Of a stretch of DNA of 64,000 nucleotides, positions 16,278 through 24,696 are shown one piece after another. Origin of the DNA: Treponema sp. (GTDB taxonomy: Bacteria > Spirochaetota > Spirochaetia > Treponematales > Breznakiellaceae); NCBI GenBank assembly GCA_009777735.1, contig WRLF01000005.1, positions 1 to 64,000 of the forward strand. Direction: 5' to 3'. Position 1 is the stretch's first letter, and each line of letters opens with the position of its first letter. The notes below the pieces were generated by a model. The model ran no database searches and was not told the DNA's origin. It saw only the letters and a program-made list of their open reading frames with translations. Both the position numbers and the translations under genes were made by a program.

Positions 16278-18110
16278 TTAAATCCTGTAAGGTATAAATG
16301 TCAAAGTCATTGGACTAATATGCTCGCCGTTGAGGGTTTTACCTTTCAGCCTGACAATGTGATTGCCGGCATCAAGAGTAATGCGATCCACAACAGAGGA
16401 AGTATCGCCGGGCCGGTAATCCAGATCATGCTCGGCTCCGTTAATTTCAATGCTGACAGTTCCCGCATTGCCGGAGCTGCAATACTCAAGCGCAAGGCTA
16501 AAGCTGTACTTTTCACGCAGGCTGAGGTTCCAGCTTATGGACATATCGTTCGAAACCCAGCCGGACAGAAAATTCCGGGCAACCTTGCCGTCACCCCTGG
16601 TAAAATTGCCGGTTAAATCTGCGTCAAACACCTGCAATACGTTTTTTACACGGGGATCAAGCAGGCGATGGGGATATGAGGTATAACCGCCGTTAAGGGT
16701 TAATGCAATGACCGTACTGTCCGTATCCGGACAGGCGGCGGGAAGGGTTATGCGAATATCGCTGCCTTCCTGTGACCATGCAAGTGTTTCACCGGTAGCA
16801 AACAGGGCCGCTCTGCGTATATCCGCCTTGAGGCTGCCCAGCCACAGTACTCCGTCCTGCGGCCATTGGTGTACATGCAAAAATAGTGTGTCATTTTTCT
16901 TCGTAATGACTCCCCAGTTGGGAACGGGAATATCGTTTGTACGGACAGTGCCGTAAATTGACTCGCCGTTTTTTTCCAGCCATGCTCCCACAGCATTGAA
17001 TATATCCGCATCCCGTGTATCCCACTTCCCGTTCCCCATGGGGCCTACATTCAGCAGGATATTTCCGCCTTTGGAAACGGCACATGCCAGCAGGCGAATA
17101 AAATGCACGGGCGGCTTGTGTGAATTATCAACAGAACTGTAACCGAATGAATTATTTGTAGTGGGGATTGTTTCCCAGTATTCATCGGCAAGTGGAAAAA
17201 AATATGCTGCCCGGTCGCCTGAGTTTTCATAATCGCCTAACTGGTAATTTTCCCATCGGGCAAGGCGGCCATTGATGACTATTTCCGGTTTTAGCTCCCG
17301 CAAAAATTTACATATTTCGATATTGAGATACAGGGGCAGTTTGTGCGGCGTGTCAAACCACATAATGTCAGGATCAAGTTTGCGTACCAGTTCGGCAATC
17401 TGCGGTTTGGCTTTTTCCTCCACATATTTTTCCGCATGCTGTAAAAATTGATGATAGGTATTGTCCTGCCACCATTCCCTGCCCCCGTGCAGTTTGTCCC
17501 CGCCGGGGTTGCTTCGCGGAAAACCGGTAATGGCGCTGAAGTCGTCCCAGTCGTTACCGGGGGCATGGGGGTGTTCCCAGTCAAAGGCGTGAGAATAATA
17601 CGGGCCGAATTTGATCCCGTGTTTTTTTGCCGCATTACACAATTCCATAATCGGATCGCGCTGATTGAATTTTGTCATCCGCATATCATAGTCGTATGTA
17701 TCTGAATGCCACATGGCAAAACCGTCATGGTGTTTTGCCGTGATAATAAAATAGCGCATACCCGCTTTTTTTGCCTGCAGGATCCATTCTTCGGCATCGA
17801 ATAAAAAAGGGTTAAAGTTTTTAACAACTTTTTCTTTATACTCAGCCAGGGGAATTGCCGCCATACGCATAATGTGTTCGGCATAACCGTCGTAAGCCGT
17901 GCCGTCCCACCTGCTTTCCAGGGCGGAATACGGCCCCCAGTGAATAAAACAGCCGAATTTTGCCTCGCAAAACCAGCCCATGCGGTCATGCAGAGATATC
18001 TGAGAATCTTTCCACCAGCCGTTTATCGCTTCTTTGGCGGCGGCGTAGTCCTGGGGAAGCTGCATCGTGCCCGGTTCAAGTCCTTGTTCGCCGCCATGAT
18101 TTAATGCCAT
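16278..18110 (-). CDS. GH29 alpha-L-fucosidase (cytoplasmic)
   Basis: 610 aa. The GH29 catalytic domain shows 'WFCEAKFGCFIHWGPYS', 'RYFIITAKHHDGFAMWHS', and 'DIMWFDTPHKLP', whose aspartate is the expected nucleophile, followed by 'NILLNVGPMGNG'. A beta-sandwich region fills the C-terminal ~150 residues. No signal peptide is seen once the start is placed at 18110, where AAAGGTGA lies upstream and the preceding solute-binding gene ends 5 bp away. It probably removes fucose from oligosaccharides taken up by the upstream ABC transporter, producing substrate for FucI. Confidence 0.92.
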   Translation of the reverse strand: MALNHGGEQGLEPGTMQLPQDYAAAKEAINGWWKDSQISLHDRMGWFCEAKFGCFIHWGPYSALESRWDGTAYDGYAEHIMRMAAIPLAEYKEKVVKNFNPFLFDAEEWILQAKKAGMRYFIITAKHHDGFAMWHSDTYDYDMRMTKFNQRDPIMELCNAAKKHGIKFGPYYSHAFDWEHPHAPGNDWDDFSAITGFPRSNPGGDKLHGGREWWQDNTYHQFLQHAEKYVEEKAKPQIAELVRKLDPDIMWFDTPHKLPLYLNIEICKFLRELKPEIVINGRLARWENYQLGDYENSGDRAAYFFPLADEYWETIPTTNNSFGYSSVDNSHKPPVHFIRLLACAVSKGGNILLNVGPMGNGKWDTRDADIFNAVGAWLEKNGESIYGTVRTNDIPVPNWGVITKKNDTLFLHVHQWPQDGVLWLGSLKADIRRAALFATGETLAWSQEGSDIRITLPAACPDTDSTVIALTLNGGYTSYPHRLLDPRVKNVLQVFDADLTGNFTRGDGKVARNFLSGWVSNDMSISWNLSLREKYSFSLALEYCSSGNAGTVSIEINGAEHDLDYRPGDTSSVVDRITLDAGNHIVRLKGKTLNGEHISPMTLTFIPYRI

Positions 18111-18115
18111 ACACT

Positions 18116-19801
18116 TCACCTTTGCCTGTACTGCCGGTTGTAAGCTGTTTGTTTTAGCTCCAGGTACCGGGAAAGTTCCAGCTGCCTGAAGCCCGCGATG
18201 TATGCATCCCAATCGCGATCCAGACTCCTGTTGCCGGTAAGGAATGCGGCAATATTTTCGTGAACATAGGTTCTGATTTCACTGCTCATGCGCCCGGCAT
18301 CCACTGTTTCTCCGGCAGTATGATGGACTATCAGCGGATAATACACGCCGGACGGGGGCCGGAAAGGATGGTATTTTTCTACGGTTTCAAGATATGCCTT
18401 TACTTCTGTCTCAAAAATAATTTCCGGATCATTCCAGTCTGTCTGCCTGCCAATCCTGAAATTCACATGCTGATTGCCCAGGAGCATGGGAGCAAAGTAG
18501 GGGCTTACATGCGGCGGTTCGCCTTCATAAACTAAAGTTTTAAAGAGGGCGGGTTGTCTGTTTATGCCAAGAGCGCCCTCGTCGGGGTCATCGTGTATCA
18601 CCCCTTTGATTCCCAGGCGGAGATTTTTTGTCGCTTCCTCGCTGTACATTCCCTCCAGCCAGCGGAAAGCCAAAACCGGGTCTCTGGCATTATCGGTAAT
18701 ATTGGCAAAGGCCGGATTAATGCCCACACTGGTAATCTGGGCGTAGCGTACCCCGCGAGGGCCCCGCAGGGGAGGAATTGCGATATAATTATCTGCGCGG
18801 AAATCCGGCATATCAAGCCTGTCTCCTACGACGCCTCCCCAAAGCAAATCGGTAAATACGCCGATGCGCGCTGCGTCCGGTGTCATCCCCAACTGCCTGG
18901 CTTGATCCACATTCTGGGTAAAAGAAGCCCGGTGTAAAAGCCCTTCGTCAACAAGCCGGGCGATAAAACGCAGGCCTTCCCGGAATTCTTCCGTGTCGGC
19001 TGTGAAAACAACCTGGCCGTCTTCCAGCGCAAGAAATGTTTGGGGGTCAAAATACACAAAAGAATTGAGGAGGAATGGATAAGGCCAGCTTTGGGTGTTA
19101 ACCCCGAAATAACCCATCATGGGGATTTCATCGTCCCTGCCGTTACCGTTGGGGTCCATGGTTTGAAATACCTTGAGCATCTCATAAAATTCTTCGGTTG
19201 TTTCGGGCATTGCAAGCCCCAGCCTGTCCAGCCAATCCCGGTTTACCCAGGCCTTATGCTGATAAAATGTGTATAACGTTTGATTGATGTTGGGAAGGCC
19301 GTATATTTTTCCGTCGGGCAGGGTTATTGCCGGAATAACATCGGGGATTTGTTCGGTAACTTTATGGAACCAATAGCTGTGTTGCTCGATAAGCTCGTTC
19401 AGCGGAACGAATATCCCCTGACTGCCATAGTTAATTTCATCCATCGTCGTCATCCAACTGAACATGATGATGTCCGGATAATCACCGGTAGCGATATGCA
19501 GATTAGCGGATTCCCTTGCGGTGTGGTAGGGAGTATGGATATACCTGACGCGGACATTGGTCAGTTCTTCGTACCATTCGGCTGCCAGATTATTGTTGAG
19601 ATCGGATATATGCGCCGGTTTTGCCAGCAAAACGGTAAGCTCCGATTTTTCTTTGGTTAAAGGGAATTGTCCCGGTGCGGCAGTCACCGCAGTCTGCTCC
19701 ATAAGCACAGACAGGGGAATCTGCTCCCGCCTGTTGCCGCAGCTCACAAAGAGAACGATAAGTACTGTGCTGATCGCCGCTATGTATGTTTTAAGATCCA
19801 T
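18116..19801 (-). CDS. Extracellular solute-binding lipoprotein 2 (LplA/YtcQ-like)
   Basis: 561 aa. The leader ends in 'LFVSC' (Cys21, spirochaete-like lipobox). The mature protein is a family 1 solute-binding protein with 'GDYPDIIMFSW', 'YGSQGIFVPLNELIEQH', 'LPDGKIYGLPNINQTLY' and 'WLDRLGLAMPETTEEFYEML'. It is a close paralogue of the next upstream gene over its whole length. The start at 19801 has AGGAGA upstream; a longer frame to 19843 lacks one. It delivers oligosaccharides to the two Lpl-type permeases, and its place beside GH29 and GH3 suggests a fucosylated or amino-sugar ligand. Confidence 0.9.
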   Translation of the reverse strand: MDLKTYIAAISTVLIVLFVSCGNRREQIPLSVLMEQTAVTAAPGQFPLTKEKSELTVLLAKPAHISDLNNNLAAEWYEELTNVRVRYIHTPYHTARESANLHIATGDYPDIIMFSWMTTMDEINYGSQGIFVPLNELIEQHSYWFHKVTEQIPDVIPAITLPDGKIYGLPNINQTLYTFYQHKAWVNRDWLDRLGLAMPETTEEFYEMLKVFQTMDPNGNGRDDEIPMMGYFGVNTQSWPYPFLLNSFVYFDPQTFLALEDGQVVFTADTEEFREGLRFIARLVDEGLLHRASFTQNVDQARQLGMTPDAARIGVFTDLLWGGVVGDRLDMPDFRADNYIAIPPLRGPRGVRYAQITSVGINPAFANITDNARDPVLAFRWLEGMYSEEATKNLRLGIKGVIHDDPDEGALGINRQPALFKTLVYEGEPPHVSPYFAPMLLGNQHVNFRIGRQTDWNDPEIIFETEVKAYLETVEKYHPFRPPSGVYYPLIVHHTAGETVDAGRMSSEIRTYVHENIAAFLTGNRSLDRDWDAYIAGFRQLELSRYLELKQTAYNRQYRQR

Positions 19802-19817
19802 ACTAAATCTCCTGAAA

Positions 19818-21491
19818 TTAACGGTACTGCCGATTGTAGGCATTTTGAATTAATTGTAAATATTGTGTAAGCTCAAGCCGCCTGAATTCCCCGATATAAG
19901 AAGCCCAGTCCCTGTCCAGATTTTTGTTTCCGGTAATAAAGGCGACAATGCTTTCCCCGACAAAGGTATTTATCTGGTTAGCCATGCGGCCCAGTTCGGC
20001 CGCTTCAATGGTGGTATAGTTGAGGTTGTGCGGGAGCGCCACTCCTTCCGGCGGCCGGTGGGGGTAATATTTCTCCAGTGTTTCCCGGTACAGTTTGGGC
20101 TCGCGGTCATGGTAGGTGACGGGATTATCCCAGTCTGCCTGCTCTCCCAGCCGGAGTTCCGAAGTGCGGTTGCCCAGAAACTGGGGGGCGTAGTAGGGGC
20201 TTTCCGGGGGAGCGTTTGGTATTACCAGCAGTTTCCAGATAGCGGGCAGACGGTTAATTCCCAGAGCGCCCGGATCGGGATCGTCGCGCACCCTCCCCAT
20301 AATGCCAAGCTGGAGGACTTTTGTCGCTTCCAGCGAATACATGGCATCCAGCCAGCGGAAGGCGAGAATGGGGTCTCTGGCATTATCGGTTATTTGCGCC
20401 CATGCCGGGTTGAAACCATTGCCTGTTTCCAGGGCATAACGAACGCCCTGTGGACCGCGCAGGGGCGGAATGGCCACATAGTTGTCTGCGCGGTGTTCCG
20501 GCGTGTCCAGCCTGTCTCCCACAAAATTCCACCAGACAAAGTCGGTAAAAGCGCCGATACGCGGGGCGCCCGGGCTCGTTCCCAACTGCCGGGCTTGATC
20601 GATGTTTTGGGTAAAAGAAGCCCGGTGTAAAAGCCCTTCGTCCACCAGCCGGGCAACATAGCGCAGCCCCTCGCGGAATTCTTCCGTATTGGCCACAAAT
20701 ACCACGTTTCCGTTGTTCATGGCCAGGTAATTATTGGGGTTAAAGTACACAAAAGAATTGAGCAGGAAAACATACGGCACCGGCTGGAACACATTGGGCC
20801 TGAAGTATCCCATAAAGGGAATTTCGTCGCCCCTGGTTCTGTCGCCGTTGGGATTCTGGGTCTGGAAGGCCCTGAGTGTTTGGTAAAATTCTTCCGTTGT
20901 TTCCGGCATTTGCAGCCCCAGGTTATCCAGCCAGTCCTGGTTAATCCATGCTTTTATGCTGTAAAATGTATGGAAAGCTTCGTTGATGTTGGGAAGGCCG
21001 TAAATGTTTCCGTCAGGCTGGGTGATGGCCGCCGGAAGAATAGGGATTCGCTCAATTGCCTTATTGTACCAGTAGCCGTGTTCTTCTATCAGATCGTTTA
21101 ACGGAATAAAAATACCCTGGCTGCCGTAGTTAATCTCGTCTATGGTGCTCATCCCGGCGTTCATGATAATGTCGGGATAGTCTCCGGCGGCTATGTGTAA
21201 ATTGGTTGTTTCCCTTTGGCCGTGCTGCGGGACATGGATATACCTGACGCGGACATTCGTATATTCCTCGTACCATGCGGTGGATTCATTGCGGTTCAAG
21301 TCGGAAACCCACGGCGGCTTGTTTACCAATACCGTGAGTTCCGCTCTTTCCTCGGTAAGAGGCAGCTCTCCCGGCGCTGCGGTAACCGCAGTATGTTCCA
21401 TGAGTTCCGCCAGCGAAGGCCGCTTCTCCCTGCACGCAAAAAGCCCCAACGCCCCCAACACAACCAGCAATACAATTCTAAATAGTCTCAT
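19818..21491 (-). CDS. Extracellular solute-binding lipoprotein 1 (LplA/YtcQ-like)
   Basis: 557 aa. Lipobox 'LGLFAC' gives Cys20. The same blocks occur as in the adjacent paralogue: 'GDYPDIIMNAGMSTIDEIN', 'YGSQGIFIPLNDLIEEHGYW', 'QPDGNIYGLPNINEAFHTF' and 'LQMPETTEEFYQTL'. The two genes are a tandem duplication. Sequence divergence across the ligand-binding lobes suggests different glycans for one permease pair. It is preceded by the permease genes and followed after 16 bp by the second binding protein. Confidence 0.9.
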   Translation of the reverse strand: MRLFRIVLLVVLGALGLFACREKRPSLAELMEHTAVTAAPGELPLTEERAELTVLVNKPPWVSDLNRNESTAWYEEYTNVRVRYIHVPQHGQRETTNLHIAAGDYPDIIMNAGMSTIDEINYGSQGIFIPLNDLIEEHGYWYNKAIERIPILPAAITQPDGNIYGLPNINEAFHTFYSIKAWINQDWLDNLGLQMPETTEEFYQTLRAFQTQNPNGDRTRGDEIPFMGYFRPNVFQPVPYVFLLNSFVYFNPNNYLAMNNGNVVFVANTEEFREGLRYVARLVDEGLLHRASFTQNIDQARQLGTSPGAPRIGAFTDFVWWNFVGDRLDTPEHRADNYVAIPPLRGPQGVRYALETGNGFNPAWAQITDNARDPILAFRWLDAMYSLEATKVLQLGIMGRVRDDPDPGALGINRLPAIWKLLVIPNAPPESPYYAPQFLGNRTSELRLGEQADWDNPVTYHDREPKLYRETLEKYYPHRPPEGVALPHNLNYTTIEAAELGRMANQINTFVGESIVAFITGNKNLDRDWASYIGEFRRLELTQYLQLIQNAYNRQYR

Positions 21492-21514
21492 ACTCTTACC
21501 TCTTACCTTTTACC

Positions 21515-22411
21515 TTAACCTTTTATCGCTCCGACCATTATCCCTTTGACAAAATGCCGCTGAATAAACGGATACAATATAAGCATGGGCAGGCTGGCAA
21601 TCACCATGAGCGAATATTTGAGCAGCTGCGACAAACCCTGCTGCCTGATGAGGGCTGAGGTATCGCCAAGCATATCATCAGCCATTTCATTCATGATTAG
21701 AATATCCCGTAAAACCAACTGCAGGGTTTTCAGTTCCGGATCACGCAGGTAAATCATCGCGTTAAAAAATGAATTCCAATGACCTACGGCATAAAACATG
21801 GTGAGCACCGCTATAATCGGCGCAGAAAGCGGAACGACCACCTTGAAAAGGAAGCGGAAGTCGCTGCAGCCGTCAATCACGGCCGCTTCGTGCAGATCGT
21901 TGGGTATATTGCTGCGGAAAAATGTGCGGGCGACAATCACGTTGAACACCCCAACCGCACCGGGCAGAATGATCGCCCAGTGGGTGTTGAACAAACCCAG
22001 CGAACGGACCAGAAGGAAACTGGGGATAAGCCCGCCGGAAAACAGCATGGTAAAAGTGATGAGCGCCATAAAAACATTGCGTCCGTAAAGATCCTTGCGG
22101 GAAAGTGGATATGCCAGGGCGATGGTAAGTATCACATTGACGGCTGTTCCCACGCACATAACGTAAATGCTGTTCATAAAACCTCTGGGTACCTGGGAAG
22201 ATCGGAACACCGCTGTATAGCCGTCCAGAGTCGGTTCTACCGGCCAGAGCCAGACCCTGCCCTGCATTACCGCCAGACTGCTGGAAAAAGAAGCGCTGAC
22301 AATATAAATCAGAGGGTAGAGTACGGTAAGTGTTATCAATCCAAGAATAATTGTGCAGCAGAGTGAAAATACCCAATCTCCGCCGATTGTTTTATGTATG
22401 CCCCGTTTCAT
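21515..22411 (-). CDS. ABC sugar permease (LplC/YtcP-like)
   Basis: 298 aa inner-membrane permease of the MalG/LplC class with six hydrophobic helices. The EAA-type coupling loop is 'NDLHEAAVIDGCSDFRFLFK'; the N-terminus contains 'TVLYPLIYIVSASFS'. The start at 22411 is chosen for the AGGAGG 7 nt upstream and lies 11 bp before the end of the partner gene, so the two overlap. It forms the channel with LplB-like permease. No ATPase gene is nearby; Lpl-type systems usually share a MsmK-type ATPase encoded elsewhere. Confidence 0.92.
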   Translation of the reverse strand: MKRGIHKTIGGDWVFSLCCTIILGLITLTVLYPLIYIVSASFSSSLAVMQGRVWLWPVEPTLDGYTAVFRSSQVPRGFMNSIYVMCVGTAVNVILTIALAYPLSRKDLYGRNVFMALITFTMLFSGGLIPSFLLVRSLGLFNTHWAIILPGAVGVFNVIVARTFFRSNIPNDLHEAAVIDGCSDFRFLFKVVVPLSAPIIAVLTMFYAVGHWNSFFNAMIYLRDPELKTLQLVLRDILIMNEMADDMLGDTSALIRQQGLSQLLKYSLMVIASLPMLILYPFIQRHFVKGIMVGAIKG

Positions 22412-22421
22412 ATTCAACCTC

Positions 22422-23342
22422 CTACCACAGGCTTGTTTCACCCAGCTTGCGGGCTATTTGATTAACCACAACCAGAAGGATCGTATTAACGACCGAGTTA
22501 AACAAACCTACCGCCGCAGAAAAACTGTACTGGGCATTTTCCAGCCCCATGCGGTATACATACGTGGAAATCACATCCGATGAGGACATATTTAAATTGT
22601 TCTGCATAAGGAGGATTCTTTCAAAGCCTACATTCATGATTTGTCCGCTGTTGAGGATTAATAAAATAACAATAGTGGGGGCGATGCCCGGCAGGTCTAT
22701 ATGCCGTATTTTCTGGAATTTGCTGGCTCCGTCTATCGTAGCTGCCTCGTAAAGAGTCGGATCGATGGCGGACAGGGCGGCAATATATATTACGGAGCTG
22801 TACCCCATGCTCTGCCATATTCCCGACCAGACGAAAATCGATTTGAAATATTCCGGTCTGGCGATAAAATCTATCCGGTCGCCGCCAAGCGCGGCAATGA
22901 GATTATTTATCGGTCCGCCATAGATGGATATAAACATAAGAACCATATTCGTCATTACTACGGTGGAAATAAAATAGGGGGCGAATGTGATAAGCTGTAC
23001 GCTTCGTTTGAATGCTTTATTGGAGGCTTCATTGATGAGAATTGCCAGCATAATGGGAATGGGAAAGCCTACCAGAAGACCGTAGAAACTGATTCCCAGG
23101 GTATTGGTTAAAACCCGCCGGAACTGGAATGAATTAAAAAATATTCTGAAATGTTCAAAACCTACCCAGGGGCTGCCCCAAATACCGTCTCTTGGCCGAA
23201 AGTTTTTAAACGCTATCTGCACCCCAAACATCGGACCATAACTGAAAACCAGAATAAACAGCAATGGAAGCAGCATTATTACATAGAGCTGCCAGCACCG
23301 GCTCATCTGCCGGAGCGTGCTGCGCGGCGCAAGTACCTTCAT
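22422..23342 (-). CDS. ABC sugar permease (LplB-like)
   Basis: 306 aa inner-membrane permease of the MalF/LplB class. Visible family blocks are 'PLLFILVFSYGPMFGVQIAF', 'WVGFEHFRIFF', and the coupling loop 'PTLYEAATIDGASKFQKIRH'. GGAGG precedes the ATG by 7 nt. It is the first gene of the sugar-uptake operon that continues through LplC, two binding proteins, GH29, HAD and GH3. A promoter with an AraC-type half-site lies directly upstream (23371-23425). It works with the LplC-like subunit. Confidence 0.92.
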   Translation of the reverse strand: MKVLAPRSTLRQMSRCWQLYVIMLLPLLFILVFSYGPMFGVQIAFKNFRPRDGIWGSPWVGFEHFRIFFNSFQFRRVLTNTLGISFYGLLVGFPIPIMLAILINEASNKAFKRSVQLITFAPYFISTVVMTNMVLMFISIYGGPINNLIAALGGDRIDFIARPEYFKSIFVWSGIWQSMGYSSVIYIAALSAIDPTLYEAATIDGASKFQKIRHIDLPGIAPTIVILLILNSGQIMNVGFERILLMQNNLNMSSSDVISTYVYRMGLENAQYSFSAAVGLFNSVVNTILLVVVNQIARKLGETSLW

Positions 23343-23370
23343 CGTAAACCTCCAGAATACGGGTAACTAC

Positions 23371-23425
23371 AATCTATGTTGTTTTGATTTTATCTACAAG
23401 TGCAAATTTTAAGCTGGGGGGACAT
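23371..23425 (-). promoter_or_regulatory. Promoter and partial TTGCAC regulatory site of the sugar ABC operon
   Basis: On the minus strand, -10 TAGATT (23371-23376) and -35 TTGTAG (23394-23399) are 17 bp apart. TTGCAC (23400-23405) abuts the -35. The position 20 bp further upstream holds ATGTCC (23420-23425), a poor second half-site. The geometry is the same as at 54078-54104 and 55661-55687, where both half-sites are intact. Confidence 0.5.
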
Positions 23426-23436
23426 TTTTTATGATA

Positions 23437-24690
23437 TCAGTTTTCATTCATAACTTTTGCTCTATATTCAGATGGCTTAAGGCCGGTATATTGCCGGAAA
23501 AGCCTGGAGAAATAAAAGGCGTTTTCATATCCCAGAGTATGGGCAATTTCATTTATCCGTAATGTATTTTTTCGCAGCAATTCGCAGGCCGTATCAATCT
23601 TTGTCTGGTTGATAAAATCCATCAGGCTCTGGTTAAATTCACGCTTGAACAGGGTGGAAAGATACCCCGGCGAGATGTTGGCAAAGTCTGCCACATCCTG
23701 CAGCATGATCCGTTCTTCAATATGGTTAAGAACATATTGCAGAGCTTTTTGGACAGCTTCAGAATACATCCCCTTTTTTTTGCGGTAATACTGATCTTCG
23801 ATACTAAACAGGGCCTGACCGGGACTCTTTTCCGCTTCTTCCGACTCAAAAAAATCTGAAGCGATAAGATCTACACCCAGCCTGGTAATCTGGCCGGATG
23901 TCTTGACAAGTTGTTCTTTGAAACGGGTTATATCGGAATCCCATGTGTGTGGTTGTAAATTCCAGGCAAACAGTAATAAATCATGGTAAATATTCCGCGG
24001 GGGACATGGCAGCAACAGTACATGGGAAAAGAAAGAACCGGCCAGGTGCTTGGCGATTTCCATTTCCCATGTGAAAATTTTTTTAAAGCCGTCTTCGGGA
24101 AGATAGGGGTATTCCGGCAGGATTGCATAATTAATGGGAATAAATGCAAATGCAAAATTGCTGAGCATCCCTTCTTCCATAAGCAGCGCCATTTCATTGG
24201 GCAGCAGGGCAGGACCGCGTAAAAAATGCTCAATCGCTGTTTGAATCAGATCTTGCCGGATCCGGGCCGCGAGCAATGTGTCTGTTTCATCAATCCGGTG
24301 CAGTTTGTTCCGGGTTTCATACTCCGTAATGGCCCGTTCCAGCGCTTTTTCCAGCACTGCCGCTTCCAGTTCATTTTTAACCAGGTATTCAGCCACCCGG
24401 TAATGCAGCGATTCCCGGGCAAATGTAAAATCATCCTGGTTCGTCAGCATGATGAATACCGTTCCGGGGAATTCGGTATAGGCTTGTTTTAGTACGTCCA
24501 GTCCGGTAATACCGGGCATTGTTATGTCGCAAATGACCACATCGGTCTGCGTCTTCCTCATCAAAGCCAGTGCCGCATTTCCGTTGGTAGCAGTTCCCAA
24601 AATGATGCAGTTGTTTTTCTCCCAGTCGATTAGGCCTTTTACTCCCGAAAGTGCGAGGGGATCATCATCTACCAGTAATACCCGATACAT
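23437..24690 (-). CDS. YesN-like response regulator with AraC-type HTH
   Basis: 417 aa. The receiver domain has 'LLVDDDPLALSG' and the phosphoacceptor in 'VVICDITMPG' (Asp55), followed by a ~180-residue linker and a C-terminal AraC domain with two helix-turn-helix units ('VADFANISPGYLSTLFKRE' and 'INEIAHTLGYENAFYFSRLF'). It starts 6 bp after the YesM kinase gene. YesMN systems usually activate the adjacent Lpl-type sugar operon. The TTGCAC sites found at several glycan promoters are plausible targets, but the membrane AraC protein at 39820 is another candidate. Confidence 0.92.
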   Translation of the reverse strand: MYRVLLVDDDPLALSGVKGLIDWEKNNCIILGTATNGNAALALMRKTQTDVVICDITMPGITGLDVLKQAYTEFPGTVFIMLTNQDDFTFARESLHYRVAEYLVKNELEAAVLEKALERAITEYETRNKLHRIDETDTLLAARIRQDLIQTAIEHFLRGPALLPNEMALLMEEGMLSNFAFAFIPINYAILPEYPYLPEDGFKKIFTWEMEIAKHLAGSFFSHVLLLPCPPRNIYHDLLLFAWNLQPHTWDSDITRFKEQLVKTSGQITRLGVDLIASDFFESEEAEKSPGQALFSIEDQYYRKKKGMYSEAVQKALQYVLNHIEERIMLQDVADFANISPGYLSTLFKREFNQSLMDFINQTKIDTACELLRKNTLRINEIAHTLGYENAFYFSRLFRQYTGLKPSEYRAKVMNEN

Positions 24691-24696
24691 AGCGCC

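Noticed and set aside
16278-18212. Longer GH29 start at 18212
   Set aside because: It lies inside the upstream binding-protein gene; the ATG at 18110 has a good RBS and begins a typical cytoplasmic GH29 protein.
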